Source: Rubrivivax sp. (lineage in GTDB: Bacteria; Pseudomonadota; Gammaproteobacteria; Burkholderiales; Burkholderiaceae_C). Taken from it: a stretch of 53,772 nucleotides of DNA. Each line of letters opens with the position of its first letter. The stretch's first letter is position 1. Positions 35,364 through 44,027 of the stretch are shown here, in pieces. The notes under the pieces are model-generated. The model was given only the letters and a program-made list of their open reading frames with translations. It had not been told where the DNA came from and searched no databases. The stretch spans positions 1 to 53,772 of the forward strand of contig JAEUPF010000105.1 of NCBI GenBank assembly GCA_016790425.1, given 5' to 3'. The position numbers and the translations under genes are program-made.

Positions 35364-36542
35364 CTACATGAAGCGTGCCGCCAGTTCCTTCATGATCTCG
35401 TTGGTGCCGCCGTAGATGCGCTGCACGCGCGCGTCGACGTACAGCTCGGCGATCGGGTATTCCATCATGTACCCGTAGCCCCCGAAGAGCTGCAGGCATT
35501 CGTCCATCACCTTGCACTGCTGTTCGCTGACCCAGGCCTTGGCCAGCGCGGCGCGCGCCGCGTCGAGCTCGCCCTTCAGGTGCGCCACCATGCAGGCGTC
35601 GACGAAAGCGCGCGTCGCCAGCACGGTGGCCTGCACCTCGGCGAGCTTGAACTTCGTGTTCTGGAAGTCCCACACGGTCTTGCCGAAGGCCTTGCGCTCC
35701 TTGGCGTAGGCCAGCGTCTCCGCCAGCGCGCGCTCCATCGCGCCGATGCCGCTGACGGCGATGATGAGCCGCTCCTGCGGCAACTCCTGCATCAGCTGGA
35801 AGAACCCCTGCCCTTCCTTCATGCCGAGCAGGTTCTCGGCCGGCACGCGCACGTCATCGAAGAAGAGCTCGCTCGTGTCCTGCGCCTTCATGCCCACCTT
35901 GTCGAGGTGGCGGCCGCGGCGGAAGCCCGCGACGAGGTTGCTGCTGCCGTTCTCGACGTCGGTCTCGACGAACAGCAGCGACATGCCCTTGGCGCCCGAG
36001 CCGGCGTCGCCGGTGCGGCAGACGACGCAGACGAGGTTCGCGTTCTGGCCGTTGGTGATGAAGGTCTTGGCACCGTTGATGACGTAGTGGTCGCCATCGC
36101 GGCGGGCGGTGGTGCGCACCCCCTGCAGGTCGCTGCCCGTGCCCGGCTCGGTCATCGCGATGGCGGTGATGAACTCGGCCGACGCCATCTTCGGCAGCCA
36201 GCGGCGCTTCTGCGCCTCGGTGCCGTGGTGCAGGATGTACGGCGCCACGATGGCCGAGTGCAGGCCGCCGCCCCAGCCGCTCATGTTGGCGCGCGCCTGC
36301 TCCAGCAGGATGACTGCCTCATGGCCGAAGTTGCCGCCGCCGCCGCCGTACTCGGCCGGCGTCGATACGCACAAGAGGCCGTTCGCCGCGGCTTCGCGCC
36401 ACACCTCGGGCGGCATCTTCCCGAGCTGGCGGAACTCGGCCGCGCGCGGCGTCCACTTCTGGCCGATGTACCGCGCCACCGACTCGCGCAGCATCTCGTG
36501 CTCTTCGGTGATCCACGGCGACGGGAAGATCGGCAGGCTCAT
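35364..36542 (-). CDS. Acyl-CoA dehydrogenase
   Basis: The 392-residue FAD enzyme introduces a 2,3-double bond into an acyl-CoA. Motifs: AMTEPGTGSDLQGVRT (FAD-binding), RLIIAVSGIGAMERALAETL, the C-terminal LFGGYGYMMEYPI and RIYGGTNEIMKEL; the catalytic Glu falls in the last of these. It differs from the rightward acyl-CoA dehydrogenase at 40014, so the cluster has two with probably different chain preferences. ATG 36542 gives the standard N-terminus. Confidence 0.92.
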   Translation of the reverse strand: MSLPIFPSPWITEEHEMLRESVARYIGQKWTPRAAEFRQLGKMPPEVWREAAANGLLCVSTPAEYGGGGGNFGHEAVILLEQARANMSGWGGGLHSAIVAPYILHHGTEAQKRRWLPKMASAEFITAIAMTEPGTGSDLQGVRTTARRDGDHYVINGAKTFITNGQNANLVCVVCRTGDAGSGAKGMSLLFVETDVENGSSNLVAGFRRGRHLDKVGMKAQDTSELFFDDVRVPAENLLGMKEGQGFFQLMQELPQERLIIAVSGIGAMERALAETLAYAKERKAFGKTVWDFQNTKFKLAEVQATVLATRAFVDACMVAHLKGELDAARAALAKAWVSEQQCKVMDECLQLFGGYGYMMEYPIAELYVDARVQRIYGGTNEIMKELAARFM

Positions 36543-36570
36543 CGGTCTTTCGGCTTTCGGAGAAACGGAG

Positions 36571-37014
36571 TCAGCGCGCGCCGAGTTGCTTGCGCACTTC
36601 GCCGTTGATGAGGCGCAGCTCGGCCAGCGTGGCATCGATGTGGGCGCGCTTCTGTTCCAGTTCGGCGATCGCCGCGTCGGTGCGCTGCTGCACCCACTTC
36701 AGCTGCTGCACGCGCCCTTCGCCCTGCACGCCGTAGAGGTCGAGGTAGTGCTTGATGTCGGACAGGCGGGCGCCGATGGCCTTGCTGCGCAGGATCAGCG
36801 CCAGCCGCGCCCGGTCGCGCCGCGTGTAGACGCGGGCACCGTTGACGCGCCGCGGCGCCAGCAGGCCCTTGTCCTCGTAGAAGCGGATCGTCCGCAGCGT
36901 GATGCCGAACTCGCGGCACAGCTCGGTGATGCCGAACAACTCGCCGGCGTCGTCGGCGCGGTGCGAGGCGAGCACCTCGCGCGCGCCGGGCCGGCGCGAC
37001 ACCCGTTGCAGCAC
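36571..37014 (-). CDS. MerR-family transcription regulator
   Basis: The protein of about 147 residues has the MerR winged HTH (GITELCREFGITLRTIRFYEDKGLLAPRR; about 34-100) followed by a coiled-coil dimer helix (VQQRTDAAIAELEQKRAHIDATLAEL). No metal-binding cysteines are present, as in LiuR-like regulators of branched-chain acyl-CoA catabolism. The start is uncertain: the GTG at 37014 has GGAAGG eight bases upstream; GTG 36975 and TTG 36939 are alternatives. It probably binds the 14-bp palindrome at 37410 and controls both divergent operons. Confidence 0.85.
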   Translation of the reverse strand: MLQRVSRRPGAREVLASHRADDAGELFGITELCREFGITLRTIRFYEDKGLLAPRRVNGARVYTRRDRARLALILRSKAIGARLSDIKHYLDLYGVQGEGRVQQLKWVQQRTDAAIAELEQKRAHIDATLAELRLINGEVRKQLGAR

Positions 37015-37031
37015 GGCGCGGCCCTTCCGCC

Positions 37032-37328
37032 TCAGATCACGCGCTGCAGCTTCAGCGCCACGCTCATGTCGCCGCTGACCTTGAACCTGCCCATCATGAA
37101 GCCGGTGGTCGGCTCGAGCTCGCCGCTGATCAGGGCCGTGAGGTTCTCGCGCGTGATGGCGATGGTGCAGTCGGTCTCGCGGTCGGTGTTGTCCACCGCG
37201 TTCGGCACGCTGCGGCCGTCGATGACGACGACGCCGTCGCCGCCGCAATCGAACTTCAGCGTCGCGCCGAGCCCGCTCGATTCACCCACCTTGGCGCGCA
37301 GCGCCGCGGTGATCTCCTGCATGTCCAT
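37032..37328 (-). CDS. SCP2 sterol-binding domain protein
   Basis: The 98-residue single-domain protein matches the SCP-2 sterol-transfer family: a helical start (MQEITAALRAKVGES), VDNTDRETDCTIAITRENLTALISGELEPTTGFMMGRFKVSGDMSVAL. Such proteins carry hydrophobic ligands or acyl-CoAs. It is the first gene of the leftward operon, beginning 82 bp from the operator, and may present poorly soluble substrates to the enzymes (inference). The ATG at 37328 has GGAGG about ten bases upstream. Confidence 0.88.
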   Translation of the reverse strand: MDMQEITAALRAKVGESSGLGATLKFDCGGDGVVVIDGRSVPNAVDNTDRETDCTIAITRENLTALISGELEPTTGFMMGRFKVSGDMSVALKLQRVI

Positions 37329-37409
37329 GGTGCCCAAACCTCCTTCGCAATCCCTCGCAACCTTCGCGACCCGCGCAATCCTCTCGCAATCCCCTATCTG
37401 GCAGCCCGT

Positions 37410-37423
37410 TGACGTTAACGTCA
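37410..37423. promoter_or_regulatory. Perfect 14-bp palindrome operator between divergent operons
   Basis: TGACGTTAACGTCA is a perfect inverted repeat in the 115-bp gap between the SCP2-MerR operon and the SDR-atu operon. It overlaps TTGACG (37409-37414), which with TTCAAT 17 bases on (37432-37437) could be the rightward promoter. The ACGT-N2-ACGT core resembles, as I recall, operators of MerR-type LiuR regulators. The MerR gene is two genes away. Short CGCAATCC repeats (about 37344-37393) fill the leftward side. Confidence 0.7.
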
Positions 37424-37443
37424 CCCCGGGGTTCAATCATGCC

Positions 37444-38367
37444 ATGAGTGATCCTGCAGCGCCAGCCGGCGGCCCCGGGAACGGCCCGGGCAGCGGTCCG
37501 GGCAGCGGCTATCGGAGCGTGCTGCGCCCGGGCCTCTTCGCCGGCCAGGTGCACTGGGTCACCGGCGGCGGCAGCGGCATCGGCCGCTGCGTGGCGCACG
37601 AGCTGGCCTCGCTCGGCGCCACCGTCGTCATCAGCGGCCGCCAGGCCGGCAAGCTCGAACGCGTCGCCGCCGAGATCGCCGAGGACGGCGGCCGCTGCGC
37701 CACGCTCGCCTTCGACATCCGCGACGAAGAGGCGGTGAAAGCCGGCGTCGCCAAGGTGGTGGCCGAGCACGGCCCGGTCGCCGGCCTCGTCAACAACGCC
37801 GGCGGCCAGTTTCCCTCGCCGCTGTCGGCCATCGGCAAGAAGGGCTTCGACGCGGTCGTTGCCAACAACCTCACCGGCGGCTTCCTGATGATGCGCGAGG
37901 TCTACGCGCAGTGCATGGAAGCCGGCGGCGGCGCCATCGTCAACATGACCGCCGACTTCCGCAACGGCATGCCCGGCATGGGCCACAGCGGCGCGGCGCG
38001 CGCCGGCATGAGCAACCTGACGATGACCGCCGCCTACGAGTGGGCGCACGCCGGTGTGCGCGTCAACGCCGTGGCACCGGGCTGGATCGCCTCCAGCGGC
38101 ATGGACAGCTACGGCCCGGCGATGAAGCCGCTCATCCGCAAGCTCGCCGCCGCCGTGCCGTTGAAGCGAATGGGCCTGGAGGCCGAAGTGAGCGGCGTCA
38201 TCTGCTTCCTGCTGTCGCCGGCGGCGGCGTTCGTCAGCGGCGTCACGGTGCAGATCGACGGCGCAGCATCGCTGGGCAACGCTGTCTTCCCGCTCGCCGA
38301 GGCCACGCGCTCGGCGCCGTTCGACGGCTTCCACCGCGCCGTCACGCCCGAGGCGCTGAGGCCATGA
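37444..38367 (+). CDS. SDR oxidoreductase resembling peroxisomal trans-2-enoyl-CoA reductase
   Basis: The 307-residue Rossmann protein has WVTGGGSGIGR (cofactor loop), LVNNAGGQFPSPL and a C-terminal FLLSPAAAFVSGVTVQIDG. The usual YxxxK catalytic pair is HSGAARAG, with His and Arg in place of Tyr and Lys; this is the pattern I recall from PECR/DECR-type enoyl-CoA reductases, which supports an acyl-CoA rather than an alcohol substrate. The first 35 residues contain a Gly/Pro-rich GPGSGPGSG stretch. It starts 20 bp from the palindrome, possibly on a nearly leaderless transcript. The stop overlaps the next start (ATGA). Could be the AtuB/AtuG equivalent. Confidence 0.8.
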   Translation: MSDPAAPAGGPGNGPGSGPGSGYRSVLRPGLFAGQVHWVTGGGSGIGRCVAHELASLGATVVISGRQAGKLERVAAEIAEDGGRCATLAFDIRDEEAVKAGVAKVVAEHGPVAGLVNNAGGQFPSPLSAIGKKGFDAVVANNLTGGFLMMREVYAQCMEAGGGAIVNMTADFRNGMPGMGHSGAARAGMSNLTMTAAYEWAHAGVRVNAVAPGWIASSGMDSYGPAMKPLIRKLAAAVPLKRMGLEAEVSGVICFLLSPAAAFVSGVTVQIDGAASLGNAVFPLAEATRSAPFDGFHRAVTPEALRP

Positions 38368-39986
38368 CCGCGCGGCCGCCGCCACTGGCCAGCCAGGTCG
38401 ACCCGGCCGGCGCCGCGTTCGCGGCCAACGCGGCCCGCATGCACGAGCGCCTGGCCGAGGTGCGGCGGCTCGAAGCGCTGGTGGTGGCCGAGTCGGCGAG
38501 CAAGGCAGCCCGGTTCGCCGAGCGCGGCCAGTTGCTGCCGCGTGAGCGCGTCGCCCGCCTCATCGACCGCGGCAGCGACTTCCTGGAGCTCAGCCCGCTG
38601 GCCGGCCTGGGCCTGCACGACGACGACGGCAAGAAGAGCGTGCAGGGTGGCGGCAGCATTGTCGGCATCGGCGTCGTCGCGGGCAAGCGCGTGCTCGTCT
38701 CGGCCAGTGACAGCGCCGTCAAGGGCGGCACCGTGGCGCCGATGGGCTTGAAGAAGGCGCTGCGGGCGCAGGAACTGGCGCGCGAGAACAAACTGCCGCT
38801 GATCGCGCTGGTGGAGTCCGGCGGCGCGAACCTGATGTACCAGGCCGAGATCTTCGTCGACGGCGGGCGCACCTTCGCCAACCAGGCGCGGCTGTCGGCG
38901 GCGGGCATCCCGCAGATCGCCGTCGTGCACGGCGCTTCGACCGCGGGCGGCGCCTACCTGCCGGGCCTGTCGGATTACGTGGTGCTGGTGCGCAACCGCA
39001 GCAGCATCTACCTCGCCGGCCCGCCGCTGGTGAAGGCCGCCATCGGCGAAGACGCCAGCGAAGAGGAACTCGGTGGCGCCCAGACGCACGCGTCGATCAC
39101 GGGCCTCGGCGAATACCTCGCCGAGAACGATGCCCACGCGATCGCCGTTGCGCGCGACCTCGTCGACAAGCTGCCGTGGGACACGGTGGCGGCGCGCCGC
39201 GCAGCACCGGCGCCGTTGTACCCGGCCGACGAGCTGATGGGCGTCGTCCCGGCCGACGACCGCGAGCCCTACGACGTGCGCGAGGTCATCGCCCGGCTCG
39301 TCGACGCCAGCGACTTCCTCGAGTTCAAGGCCGCCTACGCGCCGGACACGATCTGCGGCCATGCGCGCCTGTGCGGCCATGCGGTGGGCATCGTCGGCAA
39401 CAACGGCCCCATCCAGCCGCAGGGCAGCACGAAGGCGGCGCAGTTCATCCAGCTCGCCGACCAGAGCGGCACGCCGCTGGTCTTCCTGCAGAACACCACC
39501 GGCTACATGGTCGGCCGCGCCGCCGAGCAGGCCGGGGCCATCAAGCACGGCAGCAAGATGATCCAGGCGGTGGCCAATGCGCGCGTTCCGAAGTTCACCA
39601 TCGTGCTCGGCGGCAGCTTCGGCGCCGGCAACTACGGCATGTGCGGGCGCGGCTTCGACCCGCGCTTCATCTTCGCCTGGCCTTCGGCGCGCACGGCGGT
39701 GATGGGCGGCGCGCAGGCGGCGCAGGTGATGGACATCGTGAACCGCAACAAGCTCGCCAAGCTGGGCCAGGTGCCCGACGACGCAGCGCTGGCGGCGATG
39801 AGCGACGCCCTGCGCCGGCGCCTCGACGCCGAGAGCACGGCGCTGTTCGGCACGGCGCGGCTGTGGGACGACGGCATCATCGACCCGCGCGACACGCGGC
39901 GCGTCCTCGGCTTGTGCCTCACCATCGCCGCCGAGGCCGCCGCCCGCACGCTGCGGCCGAACACGTTCGGCGTCGCCCGCCTCTGA
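38364..39986 (+). CDS. atuC: Acyl-CoA carboxylase beta subunit, geranyl-CoA carboxylase-like
   Basis: The 540-residue biotin-dependent carboxyltransferase subunit transfers CO2 from carboxybiotin to an enoyl-CoA. The two crotonase-like halves are visible: VKGGTVAPMGLKKALRAQEL, ESGGANLMYQAEIF, HGASTAGGAYLPGLSDYVV, then LVFLQNTTGYMVG and GSFGAGNYGMCGRGFDPRF. The ESGGANL...FANQARLSA stretch is closer in memory to geranyl-CoA carboxylase AtuC than to methylcrotonyl-CoA carboxylase LiuB, and the order C-D-E-F agrees. Methylcrotonyl-CoA carboxylase remains the alternative. Confidence 0.75.
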   Translation: MTARPPPLASQVDPAGAAFAANAARMHERLAEVRRLEALVVAESASKAARFAERGQLLPRERVARLIDRGSDFLELSPLAGLGLHDDDGKKSVQGGGSIVGIGVVAGKRVLVSASDSAVKGGTVAPMGLKKALRAQELARENKLPLIALVESGGANLMYQAEIFVDGGRTFANQARLSAAGIPQIAVVHGASTAGGAYLPGLSDYVVLVRNRSSIYLAGPPLVKAAIGEDASEEELGGAQTHASITGLGEYLAENDAHAIAVARDLVDKLPWDTVAARRAAPAPLYPADELMGVVPADDREPYDVREVIARLVDASDFLEFKAAYAPDTICGHARLCGHAVGIVGNNGPIQPQGSTKAAQFIQLADQSGTPLVFLQNTTGYMVGRAAEQAGAIKHGSKMIQAVANARVPKFTIVLGGSFGAGNYGMCGRGFDPRFIFAWPSARTAVMGGAQAAQVMDIVNRNKLAKLGQVPDDAALAAMSDALRRRLDAESTALFGTARLWDDGIIDPRDTRRVLGLCLTIAAEAAARTLRPNTFGVARL

Positions 39987-40013
39987 CTTCCCATCGACTC
40001 GCCCGGAGCAGAC

Positions 40014-41168
40014 ATGAAGTTCACCGCCGAACACCGCCAGCTCGAAGACACGGTGACCAAGTTCGTCGAGAAGGAAATCAACCCCTTCGTGCCCGAATGG
40101 GAGCGGGCGCAGGAGTTCCCGAGCCACGAGGTGTTCAAGAAGCTCGGCAACCTCGGCCTCCTGGGCCTGAAGTACCCCGAGGAATACGGCGGCGCGGGCC
40201 TGGACTTCAGCTACAGCCTCGTGATGGCCGAGGCGCTGGGCGTCTGCGCCTGCGGCGGCGTGCCGATGGCCATCGGCGTGCAGACCGACATGGCCACGCC
40301 GGCGCTGGCCCGCTTCGGCAGCGACGAGCTGCGCAAGGAGTACCTCGCGCCCACCATCGCCGGCGACTACGTGGCGTGCCTGGGCGTCAGCGAGCCCGGC
40401 GGTGGCAGCGACGTGGCGGCGGTGAAGACGAGCGCGAAGCACGACGGCAGCGACTACGTCATCAACGGCACGAAGATGTGGATCACCAACGGGCTCAAGG
40501 CCGACTGGTGCTGCCTGCTCGCCAACACCAGCGAAGGGCCCGTGCACAAGAACAAGAGCCTCATCGTCGTGCCGATGGACGCCAAGGGCATCACGAAGCA
40601 GAAGATCCACAAGATCGGCATGCACAGCTCCGACACCGCGCAGCTGTTCTTCGACAACGTGCGCGTCCCCCGCCGCAACCTCATCGGCCAGGAAGGCCTG
40701 GGCTTCATGTTCCAGATGATGCAGTTCCAGGAAGAGCGCCTGTGGGGTGCCGCCGCGGGGCTGAAGAGCATGGACCGCCTGATCGACCTGACCATCGACT
40801 ACACCCGCCAGCGCCAGGCCTTCGGCAAGAGCATCCTCGACAACCAGGTGGTGCACTTCCGCCTCGCCGAGTTGCGCACCGAGGTGGAGGCGTTGCGCGC
40901 GCTGACCTACCGCGCGGTGGAGATGTACGTCGGCGGCAAGGACGTGACCCAGCTCGCCAGCATGGCCAAGCTGAAGGCCGGGCGGCTGGGGCGCGAAGTG
41001 GCCGACAGCTGCCTGCAGTATTGGGGCGGGATGGGCTTCACCGCCGACAACCCGCTGTCGCAGGCGTACCGCGACGGGCGCCTCACCAGCATCGGCGGCG
41101 GCGCCGACGAGGTGATGCTCGGCATCATCTGCAAGCTCGAGGGCACGCTGCCCAAGGGCTCGCACTGA
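40014..41168 (+). CDS. atuD: Acyl-CoA dehydrogenase, citronellyl-CoA dehydrogenase-like
   Basis: The 384-residue FAD enzyme would convert citronellyl-CoA to geranyl-CoA. Beside general motifs (GVSEPGGGSDVAAVKT, KMWITNG, YWGGMGFTADNPL) it has CGGVPMAIGVQTDMATPALA and GMHSSDTAQLFFDNVRVP, which I associate with the AtuD group. It follows the carboxyltransferase gene by 27 bp with GGAG before the ATG. In liu clusters the dehydrogenase precedes the carboxylase beta gene, so position also favours atu. Confidence 0.78.
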   Translation: MKFTAEHRQLEDTVTKFVEKEINPFVPEWERAQEFPSHEVFKKLGNLGLLGLKYPEEYGGAGLDFSYSLVMAEALGVCACGGVPMAIGVQTDMATPALARFGSDELRKEYLAPTIAGDYVACLGVSEPGGGSDVAAVKTSAKHDGSDYVINGTKMWITNGLKADWCCLLANTSEGPVHKNKSLIVVPMDAKGITKQKIHKIGMHSSDTAQLFFDNVRVPRRNLIGQEGLGFMFQMMQFQEERLWGAAAGLKSMDRLIDLTIDYTRQRQAFGKSILDNQVVHFRLAELRTEVEALRALTYRAVEMYVGGKDVTQLASMAKLKAGRLGREVADSCLQYWGGMGFTADNPLSQAYRDGRLTSIGGGADEVMLGIICKLEGTLPKGSH

Positions 41169-41205
41169 TGCCCCGCTGCGCAGGCGCGACAGAGGACTAC
41201 GCGCG

Positions 41206-42066
41206 ATGAGCGTCGAACAGACCCCAACCAGCACGCTGGCGCTGCGGCGCGACGGCCCGGTTCTGCACGTCACGCTGAACCGCCCCGAGGTGCGCAACGC
41301 GATGTCGCTGGCGATGGTGCGCGAGCTGCGCGCCGTGCTGGCGCAGGCCGAGGCGACGCAAGGCCTTGGCCCCAGCGAAGCGGTGCGCGTCCTCGTGCTG
41401 CGCGGCGCCGGCGGCCACTTCTGTTCCGGCGGCGACATCAAGGACATGGCCGCCGCCCGCGCCCGCCTGGCCGAGGACATCGACGCCATCGCGCACAGCA
41501 ACGCCGCTTTCGGCGAGCTGTGCGTGGCGTATGCCAGCACGCCGCTGGCGCTGGTCACGGTGCTGCAAGGCACGGTGATGGGCGGCGGCTTCGGCCTGGC
41601 GTGCGTCAGCGACGTCGCCATCGCCGACGACAGCGTCGTCTTCCGCCTGCCCGAGACCGGCCTCGGCCTGCTGCCGGCGCAGGTGGGGCCGTTCCTCGTC
41701 GAGCGCATCGGCTATGCGGAAACGAAGCGGCTGGCCGTCACCGGTGCGAAGGTGCAGTCGCAGGAGGCGTTGCGCCTGCGCTTGGTGCACGAGGTGCACG
41801 ACGAAGACGCGCTCGACTGGGCGCTCGGCCGCTTCCTGCAGCAGATCCTCGCCTGCGCGCCGGGCGCACTGGCGGCGACGAAGGCCCTGCTGGCGAAGGC
41901 GCGATTCACGCCTGCCGCAGCGCTGGTCAATGAGGCGGCGCAGATGTTCTCGCGCGCCGTCACCGGGCCCGAAGGCGCCGAGGGCACGGCGGCGTTCCTC
42001 GGCAGGCGCAACGCGAGCTGGGTGCCGGCAGACGAAGCGCCCGCCGCGGCGGACGAGGCGAAGTGA
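41206..42066 (+). CDS. atuE: Enoyl-CoA hydratase, isohexenylglutaconyl-CoA hydratase-like
   Basis: The 286-residue crotonase would hydrate the carboxylated glutaconyl-CoA intermediate. It has the oxyanion loops GAGGHFCSGGDIKDM and GTVMGGGFGLACVSD and the acid FRLPETGLGLLPAQVG. The first catalytic Glu of canonical hydratases is Gly here (GGGFGL), as in hydratases of glutaconyl-type substrates where only the second Glu is kept. It lies between the dehydrogenase and biotin carboxylase genes, as atuE does. The stop overlaps the next GTG. Confidence 0.78.
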   Translation: MSVEQTPTSTLALRRDGPVLHVTLNRPEVRNAMSLAMVRELRAVLAQAEATQGLGPSEAVRVLVLRGAGGHFCSGGDIKDMAAARARLAEDIDAIAHSNAAFGELCVAYASTPLALVTVLQGTVMGGGFGLACVSDVAIADDSVVFRLPETGLGLLPAQVGPFLVERIGYAETKRLAVTGAKVQSQEALRLRLVHEVHDEDALDWALGRFLQQILACAPGALAATKALLAKARFTPAAALVNEAAQMFSRAVTGPEGAEGTAAFLGRRNASWVPADEAPAAADEAK

Positions 42067-44027
42067 CGTTCACGAAGATCCTCGTCGCCAACCGCGGGGA
42101 AATCGCCTGCCGCGTGCTGCGCACCGCGCACCGGCTCGGCTACCGCACGGTGGCGGTGTACAGCGACGCCGACGCCGGCGCGCCGCATGTCACGCAGGCC
42201 GACGAAGCGGTGCGCATCGGTGCGCCGCCGGCGGCCGACTCGTACCTGAACGTCGCCGCGCTGCTCGAAGCCGCGAAGCGCACCGGCGCCGACGCCGTGC
42301 ACCCCGGCTACGGCTTCCTGAGCGAGCGCGCCGACTTCGCGCGCGCGTGCGCCGAGGCGGGCCTGGTGTTCATCGGCCCGCCGGCAGATGCGATCGCGGC
42401 GATGGGCGACAAGGCCGCCGCCAAGCGCCGCATGCTCGCGGCCGGCGTGCCGTGCGCGCCGGGCTACCTCGGCGAGGACCAGAGCGACGAGGCGTTGGCT
42501 GCCGAAGCGAAGCGCCTGGGCACGCCGCTGCTCGTCAAGGCCGTGGCCGGCGGCGGCGGCCGCGGCATGCGCCTGCTGCGGCACGCTGCGGATCTCGCGA
42601 CGCTGCCCGATGTGCTGGCCGGCGCGCGCCGCGAAGCGCACAGCACCAGCGGCTGCGGCACGCTGATGCTCGAGCGCCTCATCGAGAACGGCCGCCACAT
42701 CGAAGTGCAGGTCTTCGCCGACGCGCACGGCCACGCGGTGCACCTGGGCGAGCGCGACTGCACGGCGCAGCGGCGGCGCCAGAAGGTCGTCGAGGAGGCG
42801 CCTTCGCCGGTGGTCAATGAAGCGATGCGCGCGGCGCTGGGCCGCGACGCCGTGGCGGCGGCGCTGGCGGTGGGCTACCGCGGCGCCGGCACGGTGGAGT
42901 TCATCGTCGACGCTGCGCTGAAGCACCACTTCCTCGAGATGAACACGCGGCTGCAGGTGGAGCACCCGGTCACCGAGTGCATCACCGGCTTCGACCTCGT
43001 CGAGTGGCAGCTGCGCATCGCCGCCGGCGAGCCGCTGACGAACCTCGTGCCGCGGCTGCAGGAAGACATCCGCTTCGCCGGCCACGCGATCGAAGCCCGT
43101 CTCGTCGTCGAGGACCCCTACGACGGCTGGAAGCCGCAGACCGGCTGCATCGACGGCTGGGACCCCGCCGCCGCAGGCGACGTCCGCATCGACCACGGCA
43201 TCGCCGCCGGCGGCGCGGTGACGCCCTACTACGACGCGATGGTGGCCAAGTTCGTCGCCCACGGCCGCGACCGCGCCGATGCGATCCGCCGCCTCACGCG
43301 TGCGCTCGAAGCCGTGCCGCTGTTCGGCCCGCCGAGCAACGGCCGCTTCCTGCGCGACCTCGTGAACCACCCGCGCTTCACCGGCGCGACGATGACCACG
43401 GCGCTGCTCGACGAGTGGCAGGCGGCCGGCGACGAGCCGCTGCTGCAGCGGCCGGCCCCGCCGGCGCCGGCTTGGCGCATCGCCGCGGCGCTGCTGGCGC
43501 AGGGCACGGGCCCGGGCAACGCCGCGGGGCCCGTGGCGCACGAACAAGGCACGCGGCCGCCGAGCGTCGCCCGGTTCGACCTCGCGCTGCAGTGCGGGGG
43601 CGACAGGCGCGTGCTGCGCGCGCCGGTCGAAGGCGTGCAGATCGACTCGATCGACGGTGCCGCCCTGCGCTGCACCGTCGACGGCGTCTCCAGCCGCGTG
43701 CACGCCGTGCGCGGCAGCGACGGCTCGCTGCAGCTGGCGATCGACGGCGCCATCCACCGCTTCGCCGAAGCCTCGCCCTACCCGGCCACCGAGAGTGCAG
43801 CCGACCCGGGCCGCTCGCGCGCTCCGGTGGCGGGCATCGTCGCGCACGTCAACGTCGCCGTCGGCGAGAAGGTGGCGGCCGGGCAGCCGCTGGTCTGCGT
43901 CGAAGCGATGAAGATGGAGATGTGGCTCAACGCCGCCGCCGCCGGCACCGTCAAGGCCGTGCACGCCAAGGCGCGTGCCGCAGTGGCGGCCGGCGCCCTG
44001 CTGGTCGAACTGGAGATCGCGCCATGA
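42063..44027 (+). CDS. atuF: Acyl-CoA carboxylase alpha subunit (biotin carboxylase + BCCP), geranyl-CoA carboxylase-like
   Basis: The 654-residue subunit carboxylates biotin with ATP and bicarbonate. It opens ILVANRGEIACRVLRTA (biotin carboxylase), has the ATP-grasp loop KAVAGGGGRGMR, LQVEHPVTE, a BT-type linker, and a C-terminal carrier domain with the biotinylated Lys (about 617) in VEAMKMEM. It partners the beta subunit at 38364; both are needed for a dodecameric enzyme. GTG start overlaps atuE's stop (GTGA). Substrate follows from the beta subunit. Confidence 0.85.
   Translation: MTFTKILVANRGEIACRVLRTAHRLGYRTVAVYSDADAGAPHVTQADEAVRIGAPPAADSYLNVAALLEAAKRTGADAVHPGYGFLSERADFARACAEAGLVFIGPPADAIAAMGDKAAAKRRMLAAGVPCAPGYLGEDQSDEALAAEAKRLGTPLLVKAVAGGGGRGMRLLRHAADLATLPDVLAGARREAHSTSGCGTLMLERLIENGRHIEVQVFADAHGHAVHLGERDCTAQRRRQKVVEEAPSPVVNEAMRAALGRDAVAAALAVGYRGAGTVEFIVDAALKHHFLEMNTRLQVEHPVTECITGFDLVEWQLRIAAGEPLTNLVPRLQEDIRFAGHAIEARLVVEDPYDGWKPQTGCIDGWDPAAAGDVRIDHGIAAGGAVTPYYDAMVAKFVAHGRDRADAIRRLTRALEAVPLFGPPSNGRFLRDLVNHPRFTGATMTTALLDEWQAAGDEPLLQRPAPPAPAWRIAAALLAQGTGPGNAAGPVAHEQGTRPPSVARFDLALQCGGDRRVLRAPVEGVQIDSIDGAALRCTVDGVSSRVHAVRGSDGSLQLAIDGAIHRFAEASPYPATESAADPGRSRAPVAGIVAHVNVAVGEKVAAGQPLVCVEAMKMEMWLNAAAAGTVKAVHAKARAAVAAGALLVELEIAP

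Noticed and set aside
38109..41708. Reading frame of about 1,200 codons on the minus strand opposite the atu genes
   Set aside because: It lies across four genes with clear motifs and has no recognisable domain; composition matches an antisense shadow frame.
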